Positions 18,269 through 26,901 of a DNA stretch of 64,000 nt are shown piece by piece (the stretch's first letter is position 1; each line of letters begins with the position of its first letter). Origin of the DNA: Spirochaetaceae bacterium UBA5556. GTDB taxonomy: Bacteria > Spirochaetota > Spirochaetia > Treponematales > Rectinemataceae. The notes beneath the pieces were generated by a model. The model did no database searches. It saw only the letters and a program-made list of their open reading frames with translations, and was not told the DNA's origin. A program made the position numbers and the translations under genes. The stretch spans positions 62,001 through 126,000 of the forward strand of contig DIMW01000004.1 in assembly GCA_002425765.1 (NCBI GenBank). Direction: 5' to 3'.

Positions 18269-19318
18269 TTATTTGTCTATACTAAATGTATATATCGTTT
18301 CATTGTCCCATTTCTCGTCGGGCATGAGAAATGGCGAAGGAAAATCGGGGCGGTTTGGGGAATCGGGGTACATCTCGGTTTCAAGGCAGAATCCGGCATG
18401 TTTGTCGTACACCGAACCGCGTTTGCCTTCAATCCCTGCAAGATTATTTCCCGTATAAAACTGCACGGCCGGCAACGTGGTGGCGACCGTCATGCTCCGC
18501 CCCGTATCCGGTTCGTGTACGGCGGCGAAGGGCTTCAGGGGCAGAAATTCTTTATCGATGATATAGCAGAAGTCGTAGCCTCCTGCCTGTACAATATCCT
18601 TTCTTATGGTTTTTGTGTGCCTGAAGTCCATCGCCGTTCCCTCTACCGGCATCTCTTTTCCGGTGGGAATGAGCTCCTGATCGACAGGAAGGTACGAACT
18701 CGCGTGTATCTGTGCCTCGTGGCCAAGAATCAGGCCCTGCCCCTCTCCCGCGAGATTGAAATACGCGTGGTTCGTGAGATTGACGGGAGTTTTTGCGTCT
18801 GTCCTTGCCTGGTATCGCAGCCTCAACGAACCTGCTTCGGACAAGCTGACCATGAGCTCTACAGAGAGTTTCCCAGGGTACCCCTCTTCACCATCGGGGC
18901 TTATCCGTGAGAACCTGATGAGGGGCTCTCCGTTAAGAGTAGATAATTCGTAATCCCATAGATATTTGTCAAAACCACGACGACCTCCATGCAGGTGGTT
19001 TTGGCCATTGTTGGCGTAAAGCCGGTATTCTCTGCCATCCATGTTGAATCTCGCCTGGCCGATCCTGTTCGCGAAACGCCCTACCGTAGAGCCAAAAAAC
19101 GGGTGTTTGCCCACATAGCCCGAGAGCGTCGAAAAACCGAGAAGTATGTCGTCGAGGTGGCCTCTTTTATCGGGCATGACAAGACTTATCCACGTTGCGC
19201 CCCAATTTGTGAATGTCGCACGGAAGTGCCCCGCTTTTAAAATGAAGAGTGAAACTTCTTCTCCACTGGAAAGAATCCCGAAAGGCTTTATCTCTATGTT
19301 CGATACCATCGCATTCAT
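18269..19318 (-). CDS. galM: Aldose 1-epimerase (galactose mutarotase)
   Basis: 349 residues from the ATG at 19318, which has GGGGAG nearby; the open frame extends further but would overlap the upstream region needlessly. Conserved features are FGSTVGRFANRIGQARF, NHLHGGRRGFDKYLWD (catalytic His), VNLTNHAYFNL, and the C-terminal FCLETEMYPDSPNRPDFPSP with the catalytic Glu. It interconverts alpha and beta anomers of galactose/glucose in the cytosol. It lies 68 bases after an SDR gene and 15 before prfB; no gal operon is present. Confidence 0.94.
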   Translation of the reverse strand: MNAMVSNIEIKPFGILSSGEEVSLFILKAGHFRATFTNWGATWISLVMPDKRGHLDDILLGFSTLSGYVGKHPFFGSTVGRFANRIGQARFNMDGREYRLYANNGQNHLHGGRRGFDKYLWDYELSTLNGEPLIRFSRISPDGEEGYPGKLSVELMVSLSEAGSLRLRYQARTDAKTPVNLTNHAYFNLAGEGQGLILGHEAQIHASSYLPVDQELIPTGKEMPVEGTAMDFRHTKTIRKDIVQAGGYDFCYIIDKEFLPLKPFAAVHEPDTGRSMTVATTLPAVQFYTGNNLAGIEGKRGSVYDKHAGFCLETEMYPDSPNRPDFPSPFLMPDEKWDNETIYTFSIDK

Positions 19319-19386
19319 ACGGTTCTCCCCATGAGTTGTGTCCGATCGTGTACTATCATAACGCAAATGATAAAAATTCTCGAGGC

Positions 19387-20214
19387 CTAGAGCTTGTAGT
19401 AGATTCTGTAGAAAGCCTCGAACCAGCCGTCGGGTATAATCCGGCGTACCCATACTGCAAAACGCTCAAACAGCGGACCAATCGTAATGCGCGCGGGAAG
19501 CCGGCGCGAACCCACAAGCTGGACAATTTTTTCTCCCGCAACCATTGGGTCTACGCCATGCGTCTCATCGTGTTCCTGCACACCGATGACTTTTTCAAAC
19601 GTGTCGCGATAAGCGCTCTTATCGGGGACGATTTTTTGCCTTGCCCCCGTAAAACCGGTTTTGAAATCTCCGGGCTCCACTATGCAGGCCTCTATGTTGA
19701 ATGCCCGCACCTCATAGCGCAGGGATTCGACAAAACCCTCAAGTGCAAACTTGCTGGCGGAATAGTAGGCCTGAAAAGGCATCCCTGTCCTCCCTGCGAT
19801 CGAACCGATAATGATGATCTTGCCCCTTCTTTGCTGACGCAGGGCTGGCAGAAAGGACTGTACTGCCCTCACTACTCCAAAAAAGTTCACATCGAGCTGC
19901 GATTCAGCTTGATCTACGGGAATGTCTTCTATCGCCCCGCTAATGCCGGAACCCGCTGCGCACACGAGAAGGTCAATATGATCCTCTCGGGAAAAAACAT
20001 AGTCCGCACTTTTCCTGACGGACTCGTCTGAAGTAACGTCGGTCTGCACATACGTAAAGTTGGCTGGTACATCTGATGGGGCCTGGCGCCGGCCCGCCCC
20101 ATAGACAGTATATCCCGCGTTCGCTAAAGATTTTGCGATTGCGAGCCCAAGGCCACTTGTGGCGCCGGTAACAAAAGCCACCTTTTTGTGATGTGTGTCT
20201 TGTTCCATATCCAT
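19387..20214 (-). CDS. Short-chain dehydrogenase/reductase
   Basis: 275 residues. The Rossmann motif TGATSGLG near the N-terminus binds NAD(P), an Arg-Arg after beta-2 (YGAGRRQ) suggests NADP preference, and the catalytic Ser-Tyr-Lys set is seen in IIIGSIAG and YYSASK. This is the classical SDR type often annotated as oxidoreductase of lipid or sterol-like substrates. The C-terminus carries extra hydrophobic residues. Starts 9 bases after the CMK-like kinase gene. Substrate unknown. Confidence 0.88.
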   Translation of the reverse strand: MDMEQDTHHKKVAFVTGATSGLGLAIAKSLANAGYTVYGAGRRQAPSDVPANFTYVQTDVTSDESVRKSADYVFSREDHIDLLVCAAGSGISGAIEDIPVDQAESQLDVNFFGVVRAVQSFLPALRQQRRGKIIIIGSIAGRTGMPFQAYYSASKFALEGFVESLRYEVRAFNIEACIVEPGDFKTGFTGARQKIVPDKSAYRDTFEKVIGVQEHDETHGVDPMVAGEKIVQLVGSRRLPARITIGPLFERFAVWVRRIIPDGWFEAFYRIYYKL

Positions 20215-20223
20215 ACGACCCTC

Positions 20224-20742
20224 TTATTTCCCTACATTATAGGTATCTGCGATGATCTGGGCAACCTGCGGCGCCGACCATCGCTCGGTATCGATCACGA
20301 GGTGAGCACAGGAGAGGTCATCGATGTCGATATTATAGAGCGCGAGGTAACGGCCGCGGTCCTTTGCGTCCCTCTCCCGGGTAAACCGCTCTATCGTCGT
20401 CACATCCCCGCCTTCTCTCGCATGAATCCGCTGGACGCGGACCGCATGGCTCGCCTTCAGATACACTTTCAGATCTGCTTCAGGCACCATCCAGATCGCA
20501 AGCCTGGAACCGATTACCGTGTTACCTCTTCGCGCAAGCATCGCTTGATGCTCGTCGAGCTTGCGGTCATACTCGAGGCTCTTTTCCGTTCGCTCTAAAA
20601 GTTCATTAAACGATATGCCCATATCCGACGCCATCGAGCGAAATGTATAATTTACGGGAGAAAATCCCAATTTTTCCGCGACAAGGCGGAGCACTGTGGT
20701 ATTGCCACAGCCAGATTTACCGGATATAGCGATTATACCCAT
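20224..20742 (-). CDS. CMK-like nucleoside monophosphate kinase homologue with altered P-loop
   Basis: 172 residues from the ATG at 20742, seven bases after yicC. The fold pattern (ISGKSGCGNTT at the N-terminus, then RSMASDMGISFNELLERTEK, VIGSRLAIWMVPEADLKVYL and RERDAKDRGRYLALYNIDI) matches archaeal-type cytidylate kinases (TIGR02173-like). The P-loop Lys is Asn: the codons read GGC AAT ACC. A canonical cmk is present at 7246-7929, so this is a second, divergent member with perhaps another substrate. The function is not known. Confidence 0.8.
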   Translation of the reverse strand: MGIIAISGKSGCGNTTVLRLVAEKLGFSPVNYTFRSMASDMGISFNELLERTEKSLEYDRKLDEHQAMLARRGNTVIGSRLAIWMVPEADLKVYLKASHAVRVQRIHAREGGDVTTIERFTRERDAKDRGRYLALYNIDIDDLSCAHLVIDTERWSAPQVAQIIADTYNVGK

Positions 20743-20749
20743 AATACTT

Positions 20750-21616
20750 CTACTCCACATTTCTGAGCTGCTCCCGGATATTTTCGAGAGCGTCTTTCAT
20801 TTCGACCACCGCATGCGAAATCGCCACAAGCATATTCTTCGAGCCTATGGTATTCACTTCTCTGTTCATCTCCTGGCAGAGAAAATCAAGTTTTTTGCCG
20901 CAGGACGCCTGGGCCGACATCAGATGAAAAGCCTCGACATGGGTCTTCAGTCGCTCGATTTCCTCATTGATCGTAAGCCGGACGAGCTGAACCGCGACCT
21001 CCTGAAGCACGCGGCCCTCATCATATTTTTCCCCAAGCAATTCCTTGAAGCGAGTGACTATCTGCTCGTGGACCAACCGCTCGAGCGTATCGGCCTGCGC
21101 TTCTACCTCCGCAAGTTTTGATGCGAGCCTCTCTAATTGACTCATGATATTTGCCTCGGTTGCGAGCCCCTCACGCAATCTATTCTCCTCAAATTCCCTC
21201 CACGTCTCTTCCAGGGCGGGCAACACAATCCTCCACAGACCGGACTCGTCGATCTCCGTATTCATTTCGACAATGCCGGGGAAGCGGGTGAGGACCTCGA
21301 GTGTCGGCCTGTCGTCGATCTGACATGCCTCAGCGAGGCCCCTCAGCTGTTCCGACAGCATTTTTGCGGACTGGAAATGAAGCTCGATATCCTGAGGGAA
21401 TGATTCCATTTTTCTTAATCTGAAAGTACATTCGATTTTACCTCGCGAAATGCGCGAGCCTAAAAAATCGCGGACATGCGGTTCGATGCCGGATGCTGCG
21501 GGGGGGAGCGATACTGAAATATCCAGAAAGCGATTATTGTAAGATTTCAGGGTTATTGTGCCCCCTATGCCATCTCCTGAGATTGTATGCTGTGCAAAGC
21601 CTGTCATGCTCTTCAT
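20750..21616 (-). CDS. YicC family protein (RNA-turnover related)
   Basis: 288 residues. It begins MKSMTGFAQ, the family hallmark, and ends with the conserved DFLCQEMNREVNTIGSKN and VVEMKDALENIREQLRNVE. YicC proteins have been linked to endoribonuclease activity and sRNA turnover in E. coli, and to stationary-phase survival. The ATG at 21616 has GGAG eight bases upstream. It follows murC by 12 bases and precedes the CMK-like kinase, like the yicC-gmk pairing in many bacteria, with the kinase replaced here. Confidence 0.94.
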   Translation of the reverse strand: MKSMTGFAQHTISGDGIGGTITLKSYNNRFLDISVSLPPAASGIEPHVRDFLGSRISRGKIECTFRLRKMESFPQDIELHFQSAKMLSEQLRGLAEACQIDDRPTLEVLTRFPGIVEMNTEIDESGLWRIVLPALEETWREFEENRLREGLATEANIMSQLERLASKLAEVEAQADTLERLVHEQIVTRFKELLGEKYDEGRVLQEVAVQLVRLTINEEIERLKTHVEAFHLMSAQASCGKKLDFLCQEMNREVNTIGSKNMLVAISHAVVEMKDALENIREQLRNVE

Positions 21617-21628
21617 AGATGCTGCTCC

Positions 21629-23188
21629 TCAGTCTTTTTTGATAGCGTTACTGTACGGGCGTTCGCTCAGTTTTTCTGCGATGGCGTTGCCCAATTTCCA
21701 ATTATCTCCCGCCCCCATAGTGAGGAAAATGTCTCTTGGTCGCAAAATCTCTAGCACTTTATCCCGCGCATCCATCGGCTCCTCGCTGTATATGGCAACA
21801 CCCTTGTTTTGCCTTAAAGAGATACTTATTTGATCCGATACTGCATCCTCTGCGGGTGATGCTTCAATTTCTATTGGTATGAGATCAGGACGTCGCCCGC
21901 AGAGTTTGCGGAAAAGGGTCATGCCGTTGAATCCGGGGATAGGCTGCTCGCGTGCGGAGGAATAAATCTTATGCATGACGACGGCGTCCGCCCCGTCAAA
22001 GGAAGCAACAAAATCATCTTGCAGGGCAATCGTCCTGCTATAGGTGTGCGACATGAAATCCACGATGAGGCGCCTGTGTGGCCAAAACTTTTTAACTCCT
22101 TCGATGGTTGTCTTTATTGCCGTGGGATGATGGCCATAATCATCAAGAATCAGAATATCTTTGAATTCGCCGATTATCTCGCTGCGGCGCTTCGAACCGC
22201 GGAATGACGACAGCGCGTCTGCAATTTTTTTCCACTCCTCCACGCCGAATGCACGTGAAGCCTCCGCCTTAAAAAGTGATTCTGCCAAAGCAATGGCCGC
22301 CACAGCATCCAGAACGAGATGCCTGCCTGGCACATGAAGCTCAATTGGTGAAGGAGCATCTCCGATGCTAAAAATATTTGTCCCCGCGCCTGTGTGAAAA
22401 TCCCGAATTTTATATTTCCCTTTCGCCAAAAATCCGTACTCTACAAATTGTATGTCATTACGTTTTTGTAGGACAATATCGGCGACCTCAACTGCGCCCT
22501 TTTGGTCGGCGCAAAAAATGAGGACTCCACCCTCAGGAAGCGTAAGCGCATACTCTACAAAGGCATCCCTTATGCTCTCATATGTTGGGAAATAGTCTTG
22601 ATGATCGCTCTCCACCGAAGTAAGCACTATCCAGGAGGGTTTGAAGTTGAGAAAATGCTTGCGGTATTCACAGGTTTCGGCCAGAAAGTAGGTGTCCCCA
22701 CGAATGAGTGTGCAACGGCCGCCAAAGTTTGAAATCGCCGAGCCGGCGAGGACCGTCGCTGGCATTGAGAGCGTTTCCATAAGAATGCCGGACAGCGCAG
22801 CCGTAGTGGTTTTGCCGTGAACTCCGGCGATGCCGGCAGATCTGCTGTGGAGAGAAAGGGCGCCGAGCGCCTGGGGGTAGCTAAAAATAGGGATGTTGCG
22901 CTGTACCGCAGCCCTGAGCTCTGGATTGGCCTCTCGTGAATATGCTGCCGAATAAACGACTATGTCCGTATTCGCCGGGACATGTAGTGCTTCGAAACTT
23001 TCGAAAAGCTGGACGTTGAGGGCATGCAGGATGCTGTCAGTATAGAACACATCGGGAACATCGCTGCCCGTGAGCAATGCCCCCCTCTTGTGTAGGATTT
23101 CCGCCAGAGCGGTCATTCCCGTGCCCTTCGCCCCAACAAGGTGGATATGAAGGCCCTTGAGTATCTCGGGAAATTCTATCGTTTCCAT
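21629..23188 (-). CDS. murC: UDP-N-acetylmuramate--L-alanine ligase (Mur ligase)
   Basis: 519 residues from the ATG at 23188 with GGAG upstream. N-terminal Rossmann HLVGAKGTGMTALAEIL, ATP-binding GVHGKTTT, and DDYGHHPTAIKTTIEG in the C-terminal half are conserved Mur-ligase/MurC features. It adds the first amino acid of the stem peptide to UDP-MurNAc. The length and some segments are compatible with Mpl (tripeptide recycling ligase) as well, but MurC is the simpler call. It lies outside any visible dcw cluster and heads the long minus-strand block. Confidence 0.85.
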   Translation of the reverse strand: METIEFPEILKGLHIHLVGAKGTGMTALAEILHKRGALLTGSDVPDVFYTDSILHALNVQLFESFEALHVPANTDIVVYSAAYSREANPELRAAVQRNIPIFSYPQALGALSLHSRSAGIAGVHGKTTTAALSGILMETLSMPATVLAGSAISNFGGRCTLIRGDTYFLAETCEYRKHFLNFKPSWIVLTSVESDHQDYFPTYESIRDAFVEYALTLPEGGVLIFCADQKGAVEVADIVLQKRNDIQFVEYGFLAKGKYKIRDFHTGAGTNIFSIGDAPSPIELHVPGRHLVLDAVAAIALAESLFKAEASRAFGVEEWKKIADALSSFRGSKRRSEIIGEFKDILILDDYGHHPTAIKTTIEGVKKFWPHRRLIVDFMSHTYSRTIALQDDFVASFDGADAVVMHKIYSSAREQPIPGFNGMTLFRKLCGRRPDLIPIEIEASPAEDAVSDQISISLRQNKGVAIYSEEPMDARDKVLEILRPRDIFLTMGAGDNWKLGNAIAEKLSERPYSNAIKKD

Positions 23189-23266
23189 AAATTTCTCCAA
23201 TTGTAAATAAAATCATGCTTAATCTACAAGTCCTTTACAGAGAGGCACTCTTAATGCGGGCGAGGC

Positions 23267-25189
23267 CTAATGCTCCAAGTGCACAGAAAGAGAAAAAAAG
23301 GCGGTTCCCTCCGGGGGGAGCGCGAAATCCCAGCCGAGCTTTATTGAAAAGCCCTCAAATATAGCAGACTCATCAAGGCTTTTATCGGAGTCAGGGCGAT
23401 TTTTAGTCGTTTCCCTCAACAGGTTAGGACATTCAAAAAGCGAAAAAGGCATGTCGGCGCGGATGAGTAATTTCTCTGTCCCATGAGATTCTGACAGTTC
23501 AAGTCCGTCGATCGAATCAATAGAGAAGGTTTTAAACACATCCAATGATTGACTCTGTCTCTGCTTAAAAACCTTTATCCCATGCTCTTCCGGTATGGCC
23601 GACGCGATGATATCAGAAGCAGTACAGAACCTAAAAGGAAGAGTGTGTGAGCTTTTATTGATCAGCTCATAGTCGATGCTAAAGAAATCATTCTCAAATC
23701 GATAGCTCTTTCGGCATGTTAGAGATATCGACCGATTGTGTGTTTTCCCCGCGAAATCATGATTAAACGCTACACGCGTTGACTCTTTCATATTTTCGAT
23801 CAAATTCCAGCTCTGAGACTCCCCAAAGAGATCGTCGTCGAAGCTTCCTTCTTCCTTGATGGAATCTCTGAAGCAGCCCGTAGAACATCGCGCCGCATTC
23901 CACCCGCATGCGTAGTTTATTCCCGTTTTCAGCGAATCGAACTCGCTCACCGACGCAGTATCCGATCGAAGGTAACATGTATAAAGAGACGATTGAAAGA
24001 GAGCCTCTCTTATCCCATCAAAGTTGAGATCATCGAAGGATAGGTAATGATGGAACCGGCTCTGCCGTATCGTCTTCTCTGCCTCCACCAGGGAAGCATA
24101 GGCGGCGAGGCGGGACTCGGGGAGCAATATGCCCCCTGAAGGGCCCGTCCAGTATAAATCACCGGATTGGGCTCTCCAAATATCGTCGAGAGAAGCCTTT
24201 TTCCTCGATTTGTCGCCTCTGAAGAGCCCTGTCATTGTAGATACAAAATTCAGTTTCTGATAAAGGGCGAACACTAATGGGTGGTTCAGCACAGATTGTT
24301 TTGAGATTTGGATACAGTCTGGATCGGCGACAGACATCTGCACGAGAGTGTTTTGACAGTAACTTCTGTATCTTTCGGAATAGCATTGAGAGAAATAGAC
24401 TGTTTTTGTTGGTTTGACGGTCTTATTGAGTTGGGCGGCGGTGACGGTGTCATATTCCAGACAGTTTTTTTGAAACCATGCGAATGTCCGTTCGAAAAGC
24501 ACATCAGGAGATTCAAGTCCACTTTTCTCCCAGCTATGCGCGACTTCATTCCCATCTGCCATAATGACGTACGTATTGCACTGCGGATAAATCTGCTGCA
24601 GGTTAAGCAGGGTCATTTCATATGGTTCAAAAATTCCATCCCGCGCTCTGGACTCAAAAACAGGGAAAAGTGAAATAATCTTTCGATGATCTTCAGAGGC
24701 AAGAGGAAGGCAAGAAATATTTTTTGAATGACACTCGATGTAATATTGTGCCGGCAAAAAAGCATACTGTATCTTTGAATTCTGAAGAACGGCGGGCAGC
24801 GAAGGAGTCCATGCATATTCATACAGCCAGGCTCCCGAAGGCCTTTTCCCGAATGTTTTTCGGATGAAGGCGCTCAGGGCCTCAATTTGGCCCGTCATGT
24901 CCTGCGTGCTTATGAGGGGGGCAATTGGGTTGTAAAATCCGCCACCCAAAAGTTCGATCTGGCCTCTGCGAACCATTTCGGTGAGCAAATACATATATTC
25001 GGGATGATTTTCTTCCAGCCACGAAAAAATAGCGCCAGAGAAGTGAATAATTGACTTTATCGAAAGGAACTTATAGAGCCCGGAGAGAAAAGGACGCCAG
25101 GCACCCTGATATTCTTGTTCATAGAGCGCATTGGAAGCATTGTATGGAAGATTGTTATACATCCCTATTACTACTCTGAAGCTCTGCAT
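23267..25189 (-). CDS. GH57-like protein (DUF1925/DUF1926 type)
   Basis: 640 residues. The order is that of 4-alpha-glucanotransferase-type GH57 proteins: N-terminal barrel with HPEYMYLLTEMVRRGQIELLGGGFY, the nucleophile-region motif GAWLYEYAWTPSLP (Glu retained), and VIMADGNE where the acid/base Asp would sit, followed by a beta-rich C-terminal half as in DUF1926. The first motif, HxHQP in active enzymes, reads MYNNLPYN. No signal peptide, so it is cytosolic. It may be a glucanotransferase with altered chemistry or a non-catalytic relative; the family is clear, the activity is not. murC starts 78 bases downstream. Confidence 0.8.
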   Translation of the reverse strand: MQSFRVVIGMYNNLPYNASNALYEQEYQGAWRPFLSGLYKFLSIKSIIHFSGAIFSWLEENHPEYMYLLTEMVRRGQIELLGGGFYNPIAPLISTQDMTGQIEALSAFIRKTFGKRPSGAWLYEYAWTPSLPAVLQNSKIQYAFLPAQYYIECHSKNISCLPLASEDHRKIISLFPVFESRARDGIFEPYEMTLLNLQQIYPQCNTYVIMADGNEVAHSWEKSGLESPDVLFERTFAWFQKNCLEYDTVTAAQLNKTVKPTKTVYFSQCYSERYRSYCQNTLVQMSVADPDCIQISKQSVLNHPLVFALYQKLNFVSTMTGLFRGDKSRKKASLDDIWRAQSGDLYWTGPSGGILLPESRLAAYASLVEAEKTIRQSRFHHYLSFDDLNFDGIREALFQSSLYTCYLRSDTASVSEFDSLKTGINYACGWNAARCSTGCFRDSIKEEGSFDDDLFGESQSWNLIENMKESTRVAFNHDFAGKTHNRSISLTCRKSYRFENDFFSIDYELINKSSHTLPFRFCTASDIIASAIPEEHGIKVFKQRQSQSLDVFKTFSIDSIDGLELSESHGTEKLLIRADMPFSLFECPNLLRETTKNRPDSDKSLDESAIFEGFSIKLGWDFALPPEGTAFFSLSVHLEH

Positions 25190-25265
25190 CGAAGAAACTG
25201 CTCCTATGGCATCAATCGATCACACAATATTACACGATTACCCTCTTACATTGAAGAGGACGCTG

Positions 25266-25748
25266 CTAAAAAATGAAGCGCCAGCATATGAGCATGGAAA
25301 CGACCAATCCGACCAGACCTCCCACCATGACTTCCTGCCAGCGATGGCCATGGATTTCTTTGACTGGCGCAAAGGGGATATCCAGGCGCTCTGCCACCCG
25401 TTTCCCTAGGAGATTCAGCGCTTTGGACTGCAGTCCCGCCGACCTACGCACGCCGAGCGCATCTCGAATGACGATGAGCCCCAGGAAAAACGACAGGATG
25501 AAGAGAGAATCAAATCCTTCGACAAAGGCTATTGAGGCGGATAAAGAAACAACGAGGGCGGAGTGGCTGGATGGCATGCCCCCCGTTTTCCACAGCATGA
25601 TGAATGCAATTTCCTTTGCCTGGAATTGCCGGTGTTTCAATAGTGTCAGGAGCGCCTTGACCACCTGTGCCAAAAAAAGGCTCAACGCACCAGAGAGAAA
25701 AATGGGATTAGAAAAAAGCGATACAAAGCTATGCGACGATATTTCCAC
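25266..25748 (-). CDS. Divergent PAP2 family membrane protein (DUF212)
   Basis: 160 residues, mostly membrane. The family signature KTGGMPSSHSALVVSLSA and RDALGVRRSAGLQSKALN, and the C-terminal GHRWQEVMVGGLVG with its His, are present. Members look like a reduced type-2 phosphatidic acid phosphatase and may act on a lipid phosphate; activity has not been settled for the family. It lies upstream of the GH57-like gene on the same strand and diverges from the pseudouridine synthase gene. Confidence 0.88.
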   Translation of the reverse strand: MEISSHSFVSLFSNPIFLSGALSLFLAQVVKALLTLLKHRQFQAKEIAFIMLWKTGGMPSSHSALVVSLSASIAFVEGFDSLFILSFFLGLIVIRDALGVRRSAGLQSKALNLLGKRVAERLDIPFAPVKEIHGHRWQEVMVGGLVGLVVSMLICWRFIF

Positions 25749-25808
25749 ATTGAAAGTGTGCGGGAACCCGCAATGTCTGTCAAGCCTAAAAATGATAAAA
25801 ATTTTGCG

Positions 25809-25837
25809 TTGACCCTGCTCCCTTTAGGCATTATGTT
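25809..25837 (+). promoter_or_regulatory. Probable promoter of the RluA-type gene
   Basis: TTGACC at 25809 and TATGTT at 25832 with 17 bases between. The predicted start of transcription falls only about ten bases before the ATG at 25853, so the leader would be very short. Confidence 0.45.
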
Positions 25838-25852
25838 GAATGTGTGTATGTG

Positions 25853-26866
25853 ATGAGAGAAATGGTCCTGGGCGAAGATGATGATGGCCGCCGGGCGGAC
25901 AGAATAGTGAGAAAAGCTCTGAGCAATGCCTCTCTCTCTACTATTTATCGTCTTTTTCGTCAGGGCAATGTCCAAGTCGAGAGCCATTCTATAAAACCCG
26001 ATGATCGACTAAAAAAGGGGGAAGTTATAAAAATATCCATGCCCGAGGCGCTGATCCCCGCGCATGACAAAAAGCCAGAGGGCGCTCCCTCTCCATCGGG
26101 GAACATATCCTCATCAAAAAATGGCTTCTGTGATCTCTCAAAAAGTGAAACTCCTCGGATTATCTGGCAAAACAGACACTTGGTGGCGTTTCATAAGCCA
26201 GGCGGTATGCTTGTGCATGGTGGACAGGCGAGCCTTAACACTTATGCACTCGGCTGTCTCCGCGATCAATTGTCCCCATCGGTTTCCTTTTCTCCCGGGC
26301 CTCTTCACAGACTCGACAGGAACACTTCGGGAATCGTCATGTTCTCGAAAACGCGAATAGGCGCCGAGAAGTTCACTGCAGCGATTCGAAACCGGCAGAT
26401 TAGAAAATTTTATATTTCTATTGCGCAGGGGAGTATCTCCGAGCCTCTGTTGTTGTACGATATATTCTTGCGTGATACGCAGAGACATATGAGTATCGTC
26501 GGTAAAAAGGGCAGACCTGGAAGTCTCTATGCAGTTCCTCTGGTAAAGAATGGTGGTTATAGCCTTCTCCTGGTTGAGTTACACACCGGTATCACGCACC
26601 AGATTCGGGCTCAGCTTGCTGCCCATGGTCTTCCGCTCGTGGGCGATTCGAAATATGGTGGTCAAAAGCTCTCCGATACTCGAAGCTATTTTTTACACTC
26701 ATACTGCCTATATTTGAGAGACCCATTGTTCGGGGATATGCCATCAAAAATCGTCGATCCTCTACCCGGGGATTTTTATACAATGGTTGTGGCGCTCTTT
26801 GACACGAGTGCTGAAAAGTTAAATACGGAGATTTTGTATAGGGTTGAGCAATTGTTGGAGCATTGA
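25853..26866 (+). CDS. RluA-family RNA pseudouridine synthase
   Basis: About 337 residues. An N-terminal S4 domain (RRADRIVRKALSNASLSTIYRLFRQG) precedes the catalytic domain with PLHRLDRNTSGIVMFSKT, the Asp being the nucleophile, and a closing LHTGITHQIRAQLAAHGLPLVGDSKYGG. It converts uridine to pseudouridine in large-subunit rRNA; RluC is the likeliest equivalent given length, but RluD cannot be excluded. The start is uncertain between GTG 25844, ATG 25853 and ATG 25862, none with a strong ribosome binding site. hflK follows by 35 bases. Confidence 0.88.
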   Translation: MREMVLGEDDDGRRADRIVRKALSNASLSTIYRLFRQGNVQVESHSIKPDDRLKKGEVIKISMPEALIPAHDKKPEGAPSPSGNISSSKNGFCDLSKSETPRIIWQNRHLVAFHKPGGMLVHGGQASLNTYALGCLRDQLSPSVSFSPGPLHRLDRNTSGIVMFSKTRIGAEKFTAAIRNRQIRKFYISIAQGSISEPLLLYDIFLRDTQRHMSIVGKKGRPGSLYAVPLVKNGGYSLLLVELHTGITHQIRAQLAAHGLPLVGDSKYGGQKLSDTRSYFLHSYCLYLRDPLFGDMPSKIVDPLPGDFYTMVVALFDTSAEKLNTEILYRVEQLLEH

Positions 26867-26901
26867 TCAATTTTCGGGTTTTAATAAGTAAGGAGGAAAA
26901 C

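Noticed and set aside
21629..23188. Mpl (murein peptide recycling ligase) as an alternative to MurC
   Set aside because: Cannot be excluded, but no other murC is visible and MurC is the simpler call; left as a stated uncertainty.
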